Below, in pieces: positions 1 through 7,890 of a stretch of DNA of 32,775 bases. The DNA comes from Massilibacteroides sp. (GTDB lineage Bacteria > Bacteroidota > Bacteroidia > Bacteroidales > Tannerellaceae): contig NZ_JAQWCQ010000040.1 in the NCBI RefSeq assembly GCF_028705895.1, positions 1 through 32,775 of the forward strand, read 5' to 3'. Numbering within the stretch: position 1 is the first letter of the stretch; each line of letters starts with the position of its first letter. The notes under the pieces were generated by a model. It had not been told where the DNA came from. It was given only the letters and a program-made list of their open reading frames with translations, and did not search any database. The position numbers and the translations under genes are program-made.

Positions 1-83
1 AAAGAGTATTTACTGGCTCCATTCAAATGTTCACGGATCACTTGAAGACGAAATGTATCGTCAATTCCTTTACTTTGTCTCAT
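1..83 (-). mobile_element. Partial transposase-like helix-turn-helix ORF (IS3 orfA type), N-terminus only
   Basis: Reading leftward from an ATG at 83, the frame stays open to the window edge and gives 27 complete codons beginning MRQSKGIDDTFRLQ and continuing VIREHLNGASKYS. This resembles the start of IS3-family OrfA / helix-turn-helix transposase proteins, in which a basic helix and a 'GASKYSLA-like' turn precede the DNA-recognition helix. Only the N-terminus is in the window, so neither the family nor integrity can be settled. The element's terminal repeat would be expected between about 84 and 137; the segment around 117-137 (a CAGTATAAGACA stretch) is a candidate end, but I cannot define it. 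The competing plus-strand frames here are short and carry no recognisable motif. Confidence 0.5.
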
Positions 84-139
84 AATAATTTACTTTGTAA
101 ACTGTAAACTTTTTTCAGTATAAGACAGTCTTAGCCAAT

Positions 140-180
140 AAGGGATACTGTTAAACAAAAACAGTATCCCTTTACTTTTT
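140..180 (+). terminator. Strong intrinsic terminator hairpin (orphan)
   Basis: A perfect 13-bp stem (140-152 paired with 160-172) closes a 7-nt loop and is followed on the plus strand by a T-rich tract (TTTACTTTTTT). It would stop rightward transcription ahead of the DPP IV gene. On the minus strand there is no useful T-run. No plus-strand gene is visible to its left, because that side holds the transposase-like ORF, so it may belong to a gene separated from it by an insertion. Confidence 0.8.
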
Positions 181-229
181 TGAGGATGATTTTTAATTGA
201 TTTTATAGGTGTTAATATTTCAGGCTTGT

Positions 230-237
230 TATCTTTG
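230..237 (+). promoter_or_regulatory. Bacteroides-type -7 box for the DPP IV gene
   Basis: TATCTTTG matches the Bacteroidota consensus TAnnTTTG and lies 33 nt before the ATG at 271. A well-spaced -33 TTG is not obvious; the nearest upstream TTG is about 30 nt away. Confidence 0.5.
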
Positions 238-270
238 AACTATCGATTACACAATACCTAAAAGAATAAT

Positions 271-2511
271 ATGATAATTAGAAAAATACATGTAGTGTCT
301 CTGCTACTGCTGTTTATTGGTGCAAATATTGTCGCGCAAGATCAGGTTCAATTAGATCTTAAAAATGTGCTTTCGGGAAAAATGATTGAAACAAAAGGTT
401 TCGGAGGTATCACTTGGATGAAAGACGGAGAGTCTTATAGTCGGGTAGAGCGTAATTCTGAGACCGGAGGTTCGGAGCTTGTTTCTTACAGGGCAGAAGA
501 TAATTCTCGTACAGTCTTGATTCCTTCTTCTATGTTGATGGACAAAAAGACCGGAAAGCAATTGGGGATTCGTAGTGTTATATGGAGCGAAGATAACGCG
601 AAAGTGCTAATTTATAATAATACAAAACGTGTATGGCGTTATGATACAAAAGGTGATTATTGGGTATTGTCGTTGACTGATGGAATATTGAGGCAGTTAG
701 GGAGAGGAATGGCTGAATCTTCTTTGATGTTTGCTAAATTTTCTCCGGATGCTTCTAAAGTGGCTTATGTTTCTGAAAATAATATCTATATAGAAGAGGT
801 GGAAAGCGGAAAGATAATCCCCCTGACAACAGATGGGAGTGAAACGATAGTGAACGGTACGTTTGATTGGGTGTACGAGGAGGAGTTTGGTTGTCGTGAT
901 GGTTTTCGTTGGAGTCCGGATGGTGAATATATTGCTTATTGGCAGAGCGATACTGAAGGTACGGGGGTGTTTGATATCATCAATAATGTAGATTCTATTT
1001 ATGCTTCGGTAATGCATTTTCCTTATCCCAAAGCGGGGACAACAAACTCGGCGGTACGTGTTGGTACAATTCCCGTAACAGGTGGAACAACGACATGGAT
1101 TGATATCCCCGGAGATCCTCGTAATAATTATTTGCCCCGTATGGAATTTATTCCGGAAAGTAGGGAGTTGTTTATTCAACAGATGAACCGCGAACAGAAT
1201 ACGAATAAGGTCTGGATTGCTGAGATAGGTAATGAAACTCCGGCTAATATATTTACTGATACGGATGCTGCCTGGTTGGAAACAAATGATAATATAGTCT
1301 GGTTGAAAGATAATCGTTATTTTACTTGGGAGAGCGAACGCAGCGGCTGGAGACATCTGTATCGTGTGAGTCGTAACGGCAAAGAAGTTACGCCGATCAC
1401 TAAAGGTGAATTTGACTTTATTCAGCAAGCGGGGGTTGATTTAGATAAAGGGTTGATTTATTTTATTGCTTCACCGGAAAATTATACGCAACGTTATCTA
1501 TATAGTGCGAAATTGTTTGGAAAAGGGGAGGTGAAGCGAGTTAGTCCTATGGATGAGGCCGGACAACATCGTTATAATATGTCACCAACCGGAAAGTGGG
1601 CGGTACATACGTATAGTAGTGCGGTTACTCCTCCTGTGATTCGCATGACTTCATTTCCTCAACATAAAACGATACGCGTGATTGAGGATAATAAACATGC
1701 TTCAGAACAATATAAGGCTTTGGATCTTTCTCCGAAAGAATTTTTTAAGGTTCGTTCGGGAGAGCTTCTGTTGGATGCCTGGATGATTAAACCTAAAGAC
1801 TTTGATGAGAAAAAGAAATACCCTGTAATTGTAGAAGTGTACGGAGAACCTGCCTCTGCAACTGTGCAAGACGTTTGGGGTGGTGGAGACCTTTGGAATC
1901 AATATATGGCAAATCTGGGTTATATCGTTGTGAGTATTGAAAATAGAGGTGCAAATACTCCTCGTGGTCGTGGATGGAGAAAATGTATCTATGGAGAAGT
2001 TGGTACGTTTGCTTCTGAGGATCAGGCAAGAGGTGTGCAGGATTTGGCGAGACAATTTTCATTTGTTGATGCTGAACGTATCGGCATAACCGGATGGAGT
2101 GGAGGAGGTAGTCAGACGTTGAATTGTATGTTTCGTTATCCGGACGTTTTTAAGACTGGTATTGCTATTGCCTTTGTCGCAGATCAACGTCTGTATGATA
2201 CGATCTATCAGGAACGGTATATGAATACACCGCAAAACAATCCGGAAGGATATCGTAAGGGGTCACCTATAAGCTATGTTTCAGGATTACAAGGCAATTT
2301 ACTTTTGATACATGGAACCGGAGATGATAATGTGCATTATCAGAATTGCGAATTGCTTGTCAATGAATTAATAAAAGAAGGGAAAATATTTTCTCAGATA
2401 TCTTATCCGATGCGTAGTCACGGTATTAATGAAGGGAAAGGAACTACTTTCCATCTGCGAAAGAGTATGGCCGATTATTGGTTGAAGTACTTACCTTCAG
2501 GCGGAAAGTGA
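271..2511 (+). CDS. Dipeptidyl peptidase IV (S9B prolyl oligopeptidase family)
   Basis: 746 aa. Removes Xaa-Pro dipeptides from peptide N-termini, probably in the periplasm or at the cell surface, as in peptide-feeding Bacteroidales such as Porphyromonas. A hydrophobic signal peptide covers about residues 5-22, ending near VAQ. Residues ~30-480 form the DPPIV N-terminal beta-propeller, which contains the N-terminus-binding glutamate motif DWVYEEEF (199-206; E204/E205 equivalent to human E205/E206). The C-terminal alpha/beta hydrolase domain shows the triad: Ser610 in GWSGGG, Asp685 in GTGDDN and His717 in SHGI. The Ser-Asp (75) and Asp-His (32) spacings match what I recall for P. gingivalis DPPIV. 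The gene stands alone, with its own -7 box, and converges on the antiporter gene with 15 bp between stop codons. Length is normal for the family. Confidence 0.95.
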   Translation: MIIRKIHVVSLLLLFIGANIVAQDQVQLDLKNVLSGKMIETKGFGGITWMKDGESYSRVERNSETGGSELVSYRAEDNSRTVLIPSSMLMDKKTGKQLGIRSVIWSEDNAKVLIYNNTKRVWRYDTKGDYWVLSLTDGILRQLGRGMAESSLMFAKFSPDASKVAYVSENNIYIEEVESGKIIPLTTDGSETIVNGTFDWVYEEEFGCRDGFRWSPDGEYIAYWQSDTEGTGVFDIINNVDSIYASVMHFPYPKAGTTNSAVRVGTIPVTGGTTTWIDIPGDPRNNYLPRMEFIPESRELFIQQMNREQNTNKVWIAEIGNETPANIFTDTDAAWLETNDNIVWLKDNRYFTWESERSGWRHLYRVSRNGKEVTPITKGEFDFIQQAGVDLDKGLIYFIASPENYTQRYLYSAKLFGKGEVKRVSPMDEAGQHRYNMSPTGKWAVHTYSSAVTPPVIRMTSFPQHKTIRVIEDNKHASEQYKALDLSPKEFFKVRSGELLLDAWMIKPKDFDEKKKYPVIVEVYGEPASATVQDVWGGGDLWNQYMANLGYIVVSIENRGANTPRGRGWRKCIYGEVGTFASEDQARGVQDLARQFSFVDAERIGITGWSGGGSQTLNCMFRYPDVFKTGIAIAFVADQRLYDTIYQERYMNTPQNNPEGYRKGSPISYVSGLQGNLLLIHGTGDDNVHYQNCELLVNELIKEGKIFSQISYPMRSHGINEGKGTTFHLRKSMADYWLKYLPSGGK

Positions 2512-2526
2512 TAATACTTAATAAAA

Positions 2527-4836
2527 TCAGTTCTCTTTTTTCTTTAATTGTTGTCGGATTATCAAGGTAGAAGGCATATGATGAAGAGCTTCTTTTCTTG
2601 TGACGGAGACTTCATTCCATGTTTCGTAGCTGATAAGCATCAGTGAATAGCCGTTTAACAACATGGGGCTAAGATCTCGCTCTGATAGGATAGTTGCCTG
2701 AGGTGTCTTGTTAATAAATTCATGTAAGGTTATCATAATTTGACGATAATCAAGATCAGAAGTGTTTCTTTTTACAAGGAAAACAATAGAACGGGCAGCT
2801 GTCTTTATTAATTGCGGAACATAATCCATAAGGAACATATCCTCGATGCTCTTTATAAGAATAATCACATTGGATGCTTTCGTGAAATCTCTGTTCACGA
2901 AGATTCCCACAGAACAATTGCTTTCTTCAACAAATAATTTGGTTTTGTCTCTTAGTAATGCTCCCGGAGTCCATGATTCAGGGGCTTTAAAACGCCTGAA
3001 GAAACGATAATAGAATGACTTGTATTGATGAGCTTCCATATCGGTTGGAACGTTACTCATCGAAATACCGGCACCAACAAGGAGAAAATCAAATTTTTCC
3101 TTATTTACTATATTAACAATATCCTGGCCCGCATTATTCGAAATTTCGTAGCGGGGAGTAATGGTAATGCCTAATCGGGCTGCTCCGGATAGGATAGGAG
3201 CAAAGCTGATCTCTTCAAAGTTTTCCGTGCGTAACGGACTTACGTCTGATCCTACAGTAAAATGAAGCGCAGTAATATCCAACGGTTGTTTTCCTTCTGA
3301 GAAGAGCTGGTGAGCTACATTAAGCATAATCTGTCCGTTCTTTGCGCGACCGAAAGGCAGTAATAGACGAAATTGATTTCCATACGTCTTCGTCACTTTT
3401 ATTTTACTATTCTTTCTCTTTTCTTGTCTCTTGAAACAGAAAGAAATGAAAGACAAGAGCGGAGCTGTCATGAAAGTAGTTACTAATGTCATTAGCACAA
3501 GCATTACGAATACAGTCGGTGAAAGTATTCCCATTTCATAACCTATGGTAAGAACAATGAGTTCCATCAGCCCACGAGTGTTCATTAAAGCCCCTATATA
3601 CAAACTGTCTTTCGGTGTTTCTCCCAGTATTCGTGCAGACACATAGGCTCCACCAAATTTTCCTGAAATTGCAACAAGAGTAAATAATCCGCACATCAAC
3701 CATAAGTCAAGACTATTGAGTAGCCCGATTTGAGTACGTAGTCCCGTTGACACAAAAAAGAGCGGAAGAAAAAGTGAGAGCGAGAGATCCTCTACCTTTT
3801 CTGTCATAATCTTTCTGAAATTAATATTGGAAGGCATGACTAAACCCGCGATAAATGCACCAAATAAAGCATGAAGGCCTATGATCTCCGTAAAATATGC
3901 CGAAATAATCAACAACAAAAAAATGAAGGCAACCATACCTTTGGCTATTACCTCGTTGTTGTGGTAAATGTTTCCTATCATACGCAGAAATGGACGTATA
4001 ATAAGGAACATAAAAAGAATATACAGGATAGAAAATAAGATGTTAAATGAAGCGCTGATCATATTGCCTACCTGAGCTATCGATACTACTACAGCCAATA
4101 AACACCAGGCTGTAATATCTCCATTTGCAGCACTGGCAAGTGAGATCGTTCCTAAATGTGTTTTCGTTAATCCTTTATCTTGTATTATCCTTGCCAATAC
4201 CGGAAAAGCAGTAATACTCATCGCAATACCGATAAATAAAGCAAAAGATAAAAAGGGTGTTCCCGGATCAGCGTACGAATCATACACAAAATAGGATAAT
4301 ATCATGCCAAACGCAAAAGGAACGATTGTGCTTGTGTGGCTGATAAGGATAGTCTCTTTTAGTGTTGCCCGTACTTCTTTTAGATCCAACTCCATGCCGA
4401 TCGCGAACATAAACAGGATTAGTCCGAACTGGCTTAATAGAGCTATATTGTCTAACGATTCGGGAGGGAAGAGAAAAGCAGAATATTCAGGTAAGAAATA
4501 GCCTAAAATGGAAGGGCCTAACACAATACCTGCAAGGATTTCTCCGATTACTGAGGGCTGCCCTAATTTTGTGAAAACCCAGTTAAATATGCGACAAGTA
4601 ATGAGTATGACAATAATCTGCAACAGAATAATACCTATTGGAGATTGTATATGTTCGTTTACTGATTGTGAAAAAGTCTGAAATCCATCGCTGAATGTCT
4701 GAGGTGCGTTAACTAATGAAATAACCTGATCAGTTTGTTTGTTAGATTGCCCGGCATCAACAATACAATACATTAACAATCCTAATAATAGAATCATTGC
4801 AAGATAAAACGCTATACTTTTTTTACCTCTCCCCAT
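2527..4836 (-). CDS. CPA2-type cation/proton antiporter with cytosolic USP-like C-terminus
   Basis: 769 aa from the ATG at 4836 (MGRGKKS). An in-frame ATG at 4920 would add 28 residues, but that extension runs over the terminator of the ATPase operon and past a -7-like box at 4855-4862, so I prefer the inner start, which also has an AAGAAGG stretch just upstream. One N-terminal membrane segment (about 8-26) and a ~40-residue exported linker precede about 12 transmembrane helices of the Na_H_Exchanger fold (~65-460). The ion-site region reads SAANGDITAW, with a single Asp, resembling plant CHX (ND) and KefC (QD) types more than the DD electrogenic exchangers. The remaining ~290 residues are soluble and look like tandem universal-stress-type domains. 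Expected to exchange Na+ or K+ for H+ at the inner membrane. It follows the V-ATPase operon on the same strand but is separated from it by an intrinsic terminator. Ion specificity cannot be read from sequence. Confidence 0.85.
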   Translation of the reverse strand: MGRGKKSIAFYLAMILLLGLLMYCIVDAGQSNKQTDQVISLVNAPQTFSDGFQTFSQSVNEHIQSPIGIILLQIIVILITCRIFNWVFTKLGQPSVIGEILAGIVLGPSILGYFLPEYSAFLFPPESLDNIALLSQFGLILFMFAIGMELDLKEVRATLKETILISHTSTIVPFAFGMILSYFVYDSYADPGTPFLSFALFIGIAMSITAFPVLARIIQDKGLTKTHLGTISLASAANGDITAWCLLAVVVSIAQVGNMISASFNILFSILYILFMFLIIRPFLRMIGNIYHNNEVIAKGMVAFIFLLLIISAYFTEIIGLHALFGAFIAGLVMPSNINFRKIMTEKVEDLSLSLFLPLFFVSTGLRTQIGLLNSLDLWLMCGLFTLVAISGKFGGAYVSARILGETPKDSLYIGALMNTRGLMELIVLTIGYEMGILSPTVFVMLVLMTLVTTFMTAPLLSFISFCFKRQEKRKNSKIKVTKTYGNQFRLLLPFGRAKNGQIMLNVAHQLFSEGKQPLDITALHFTVGSDVSPLRTENFEEISFAPILSGAARLGITITPRYEISNNAGQDIVNIVNKEKFDFLLVGAGISMSNVPTDMEAHQYKSFYYRFFRRFKAPESWTPGALLRDKTKLFVEESNCSVGIFVNRDFTKASNVIILIKSIEDMFLMDYVPQLIKTAARSIVFLVKRNTSDLDYRQIMITLHEFINKTPQATILSERDLSPMLLNGYSLMLISYETWNEVSVTRKEALHHMPSTLIIRQQLKKKEN

Positions 4837-4854
4837 TAAGCACCTTCTTTGGAA

Positions 4855-4862
4855 CAAAATTA
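4855..4862 (-). promoter_or_regulatory. Possible -7 box for the antiporter gene
   Basis: The minus strand reads TAATTTTG, fitting TAnnTTTG, 18 nt upstream of the preferred ATG at 4836 and downstream of the ATPase terminator. The leader would be very short and no clear -33 element is seen, so this is weak support. Confidence 0.3.
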
Positions 4863-4905
4863 AGAAAAAAACAGATGCTTTCGATATGACTCTGATGTAA
4901 TTGAC

Positions 4906-4934
4906 AAAAAAAGGCGCCAAAATGACGCCTTTTA
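4906..4934 (-). terminator. Intrinsic terminator of the V-ATPase operon
   Basis: On the minus strand AAAAGGCG pairs with CGCCTTTT across a 9-nt loop (stem arms at 4926-4933 and 4909-4916), followed by further T residues to 4906. It lies 19 nt after the stop codon of the K subunit gene and ahead of the antiporter gene. Confidence 0.85.
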
Positions 4935-4952
4935 GTCTTATAAAGAGTGTTT

Positions 4953-5411
4953 TTACATCGGGGAAGGAAGACTTCCACCAATAAGGATGGTAACAAGAAG
5001 TGCGAGGATTGAGTAAAGTTCAGGGAATACAGCCATAACCATGGTTGCTCCAAAAACATTATATCCTGATCCAATTCCAACAATTCCGTTCGCACAAACC
5101 TCTGCCTGGCGAATGGCGGCGTAAAAACTACTTACTCCTAATATAATACCTGCACACAATATTGCTACAGCAGATAAATAGGGGATGCTGTCAACTAAAT
5201 ATTGCTGCAGAAGAAAGTAGGCAACAAACCCATAAAGTCCGTTGGAGCTTGGAAGCGCGCTTAATGCAATATAAGTACCAAGTGCTCCGGGATTTTTTTT
5301 CATTGCTCCGACTACTGCGTTTCCACAAACCGTTACACCATAACTACTTCCAATAAAAGAAAGAGTTGTTGCAGCTGCAATGCCGATATAGGCCAAAAAA
5401 ATAGGTTCCAT
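4953..5411 (-). CDS. atpK: V/A-type ATPase membrane rotor subunit K (proteolipid)
   Basis: 152 aa and almost entirely hydrophobic: two fused two-helix hairpins (four membrane helices), the normal design for V-type c/K subunits. The second hairpin carries the ion-binding carboxylate Glu131 (AVFPELYS); the first hairpin has no acidic partner (LPSSNGLYG), as in Enterococcus NtpK. With a constant offset of 8, the NtpK Na+ ligands L61, T64, Q65, Q110 and E139 fall on L53, S56, N57, Q102 and E131 here, a conservative version of the Na+ set. Forms the membrane ring that carries ions past subunit I. Last gene of the operon, 38 nt after the I gene and 19 nt before a strong terminator; the wider gap may allow separate translation control for a high-copy subunit. 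Confidence 0.95.
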   Translation of the reverse strand: MEPIFLAYIGIAAATTLSFIGSSYGVTVCGNAVVGAMKKNPGALGTYIALSALPSSNGLYGFVAYFLLQQYLVDSIPYLSAVAILCAGIILGVSSFYAAIRQAEVCANGIVGIGSGYNVFGATMVMAVFPELYSILALLVTILIGGSLPSPM

Positions 5412-5449
5412 AGATTGAATTGTTTTATAATTTATTGTATTTCTGTTTT

Positions 5450-7273
5450 TTATGCTTTTTTAAATGGAGTATAGTCACTTCCTCCGCCTTCAAACTCTGC
5501 ATTTTTATAATATTCTACAAAGATTAAACGAAGTGGATGAACAAGTGAACTAATGGTACATAATCCAAAATTTAAGGAATGTCCGAAAAGTAAGATTAAT
5601 GTCATGAATAATATTTTAGGAATAAGAGGTAATCCTTCAGTCATTGTTATTGCTAAAGAATTGAAAACCCCTCCAAGAATAGCTCCTGTTAAACCTATTG
5701 CAAATAAACGGATGTATGATAACGTATCTCCAACTAACCCTGAAGCGATATTGTATAAATTCCATAACCCGCTACCGAAATTTAAGAATATATTCTTTCC
5801 CGGCGAATTATAGAACAATGCAAGTAACAAGCTAAAACCGGCTATTCCGTACAGAATATTTGTTAAAGTTTCCGAGATACTGATATTCATGCGTGGAAGT
5901 CCTAATGCTAATGCTCCGGCTGTAATAACAAATACCCATGCAAAAGGAGCAACTCCATATTTAATTCCTTTTTGAGAAATTCTTTTTAAGGCTGCAACAC
6001 TTTTTGCAAATAAAATGTGTACAAGCCCTATGACTATTGAAATTGCCATAAGATTGTCGCTCGTAAGGAAGTAATCCTTTACGGCTGCAAACATCGGAAG
6101 TTTTACTAATTCAATTCCGAAGAAAGAGCCTGTAAGAGTTCCTACAACAAATGCTGCTCCACCTAAATATTGGAATAAAGACAGATAGAGTTTGTAATCC
6201 GGATTTACCTTCTTCTTCATTATTGTACAGGCAATGACTAATAACAGGCCATATCCTGCATCTGCAAAACACATTCCGAAGAATAACATGAAGAAAGGTG
6301 CAAAAAACGGAGTCGGATCAAATTCTCGATAGTTAGGAAGGGAGAACATGCGACAAATAGGTTCGTATAGTTTTGCGAAACTATCGTTTTTAAGTTCAAT
6401 AGGCACTAAATCACTTTCTTCTATTTCTTGTTTACGAAAGAAATACCCTTCTTGATTTAATGTCTCTTCCAATATCTTTACTTTCTCTTCCGGTACCCAG
6501 CCTTCTAACAACATGAGTTTATTATCTGCTTCTACTGTTGTTTGCGTAATTACATGGGATAAGTTGAACTCATCTTGTAATTGTTTATCTATCTCTGTAA
6601 GGCTCTTGAACTGTTCACACGCAAGTTTAGCCAAAGCATTCTCCGTTTGTTCGAGTTCGGAAGATAAAGTTTCTTTCCGACCAGAAAGTGAATTTACGTC
6701 AGTATTCGGAAGTCTGACTTGTTCAACCGGAAGCTTGATATTCTCATTCTCTTTCGATATAATGAGAAAATAACACGATGATTGTATAGTGTTTATTAAT
6801 ACAATGTTATATTCTTTTTCCCATTCTTCGTTATATGCGGAAATCGGGCAACTGAAAAATTGAACAACATATCCCGCATCTTTAATCTTTTCCAATAAAG
6901 AGTAGCTAAAGTTTCCCCAAGTAGTGCTGAGATAGGCAATGTCTTTTTCTGTAGCATCTATTTGGCTTTGCAAATTGCTTTTTTGTTGTTGTAATCGGCT
7001 TAAATCTTCTAATATATTGAATCCTTCTTCGGTCGTTATCTTACGACTTTCTGCCAGTTTTATATCTTCCGATTTAGCGTTAATTTCTGACATCACTTTA
7101 AGCGCATCGTCAACTTGTTTTCGCTGTTGAAGCAGGTTTTGAGCAAAAGCATTATCCTGAATAGATTTATTCTCTTTTACATGTACAACTCCTATTTCAC
7201 GAAGCCTAAGCAGGAAAACTTCATATTCTTTATGATATACCATAAAGGCATATTTGTTCATTTTTGCTATCAT
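5450..7273 (-). CDS. atpI: V/A-type ATPase subunit I (a-subunit, ion channel half)
   Basis: 607 aa. The N-terminal ~300 residues are cytosolic, charged and coiled-coil-rich, and bind the peripheral stalk. The rest holds about seven to eight membrane helices. Two conserved intramembrane arginines are visible: Arg522 in LSYIRLFAIGL, matching the essential Arg735 segment of yeast Vph1 (SYLRLW), and Arg582 in HPLRLIFVE, matching Vph1 Arg799. The tail EGGGSDYTPF is typical of the family. It forms the half-channels that load and unload ions on the K ring. Its ATG overlaps the stop codon of the D gene (ATGA, 7270-7273), which suggests translational coupling. Confidence 0.95.
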   Translation of the reverse strand: MIAKMNKYAFMVYHKEYEVFLLRLREIGVVHVKENKSIQDNAFAQNLLQQRKQVDDALKVMSEINAKSEDIKLAESRKITTEEGFNILEDLSRLQQQKSNLQSQIDATEKDIAYLSTTWGNFSYSLLEKIKDAGYVVQFFSCPISAYNEEWEKEYNIVLINTIQSSCYFLIISKENENIKLPVEQVRLPNTDVNSLSGRKETLSSELEQTENALAKLACEQFKSLTEIDKQLQDEFNLSHVITQTTVEADNKLMLLEGWVPEEKVKILEETLNQEGYFFRKQEIEESDLVPIELKNDSFAKLYEPICRMFSLPNYREFDPTPFFAPFFMLFFGMCFADAGYGLLLVIACTIMKKKVNPDYKLYLSLFQYLGGAAFVVGTLTGSFFGIELVKLPMFAAVKDYFLTSDNLMAISIVIGLVHILFAKSVAALKRISQKGIKYGVAPFAWVFVITAGALALGLPRMNISISETLTNILYGIAGFSLLLALFYNSPGKNIFLNFGSGLWNLYNIASGLVGDTLSYIRLFAIGLTGAILGGVFNSLAITMTEGLPLIPKILFMTLILLFGHSLNFGLCTISSLVHPLRLIFVEYYKNAEFEGGGSDYTPFKKA

Positions 7274-7887
7274 GATTCAGCCTCCTTTTCTTTAACTTTA
7301 CGTTTTTCTTGATTTGCTCTCATAATCTTCTGAGAAGATTTAGACAGACTCTCTTCGTCTTCCATAAAGCGTTTTACTTTTCTGATAGCATCCTGATAAC
7401 CCGGAATCTGAACTTTCTCAAAAAGATTTACTTTCTGCGTTGTTTTTTTTCGGGCATGTTCTAATAACTCCAACTTTACTTCGGCAAATTCCGTTTCTAT
7501 ACCTGTTTTTGCCAATTGCTTTAGCAAATCTATTCCGTCAAGAAACCATGCCGGTGAATTGAAGAGACTAAATTGTTTGATCTCAAATTCTATTTGATCA
7601 AGTATAGGAATAACTACTCCCGCAATCTTACGTGTAGAGATGCTTACATCTTTTACGTTTATCAGTTCGGGAGAAAATTCTTTCCAGAGGGAAAGCATAT
7701 TGTCGTAATTCTTAATCTCTTCTTCCAGTTGAAGCTCCAATCTAACCACTTCATCACGAATGCGCTTAACTTCCATACGCAATGCGCTCTCTTTACTTTT
7801 TATTGTAGGTAAAGAACGTTCACGTACCTTGAGTTGTTTCTCAAGTTGTTGAAGTGATGTTTTATTATATTGAAACTTGATCGCCAT
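7270..7887 (-). CDS. atpD: V/A-type ATPase subunit D (central rotor shaft)
   Basis: 205 aa, the usual length. Mostly long charged helices at both ends (about 5-70 and 120-195), as expected for the D subunit coiled-coil shaft that turns inside the A3B3 ring. The opening KFQYNKTSLQ resembles family N-termini. It follows the B gene by 3 nt and overlaps the I gene by 4 nt. Gene order and fold make the assignment firm even though D subunits are poorly conserved. Confidence 0.9.
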   Translation of the reverse strand: MAIKFQYNKTSLQQLEKQLKVRERSLPTIKSKESALRMEVKRIRDEVVRLELQLEEEIKNYDNMLSLWKEFSPELINVKDVSISTRKIAGVVIPILDQIEFEIKQFSLFNSPAWFLDGIDLLKQLAKTGIETEFAEVKLELLEHARKKTTQKVNLFEKVQIPGYQDAIRKVKRFMEDEESLSKSSQKIMRANQEKRKVKEKEAES

Positions 7888-7890
7888 ATT

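Noticed and set aside
2-85. Plus-strand open frame reading into the window (ending at 83-85)
   Set aside because: It has no recognisable motif, whereas the opposite strand over the same bases reads as a transposase-like N-terminus with a proper ATG.
697-1428. 243-codon minus-strand frame inside the DPP IV gene
   Set aside because: It lies wholly within a well-supported gene and has the composition of an antisense shadow, with no domain.
4837-4920. 28-codon N-terminal extension of the antiporter
   Set aside because: It overlaps the operon terminator and a possible -7 box; the inner start gives a normal membrane-protein N-terminus with an upstream AAGAAGG.
4953-5411. CRISPR-like or tandem repeat in the K subunit gene
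   Set aside because: The internal similarity reflects the two homologous helical hairpins of the protein, not a DNA repeat array; no CRISPR array was seen anywhere in the window.
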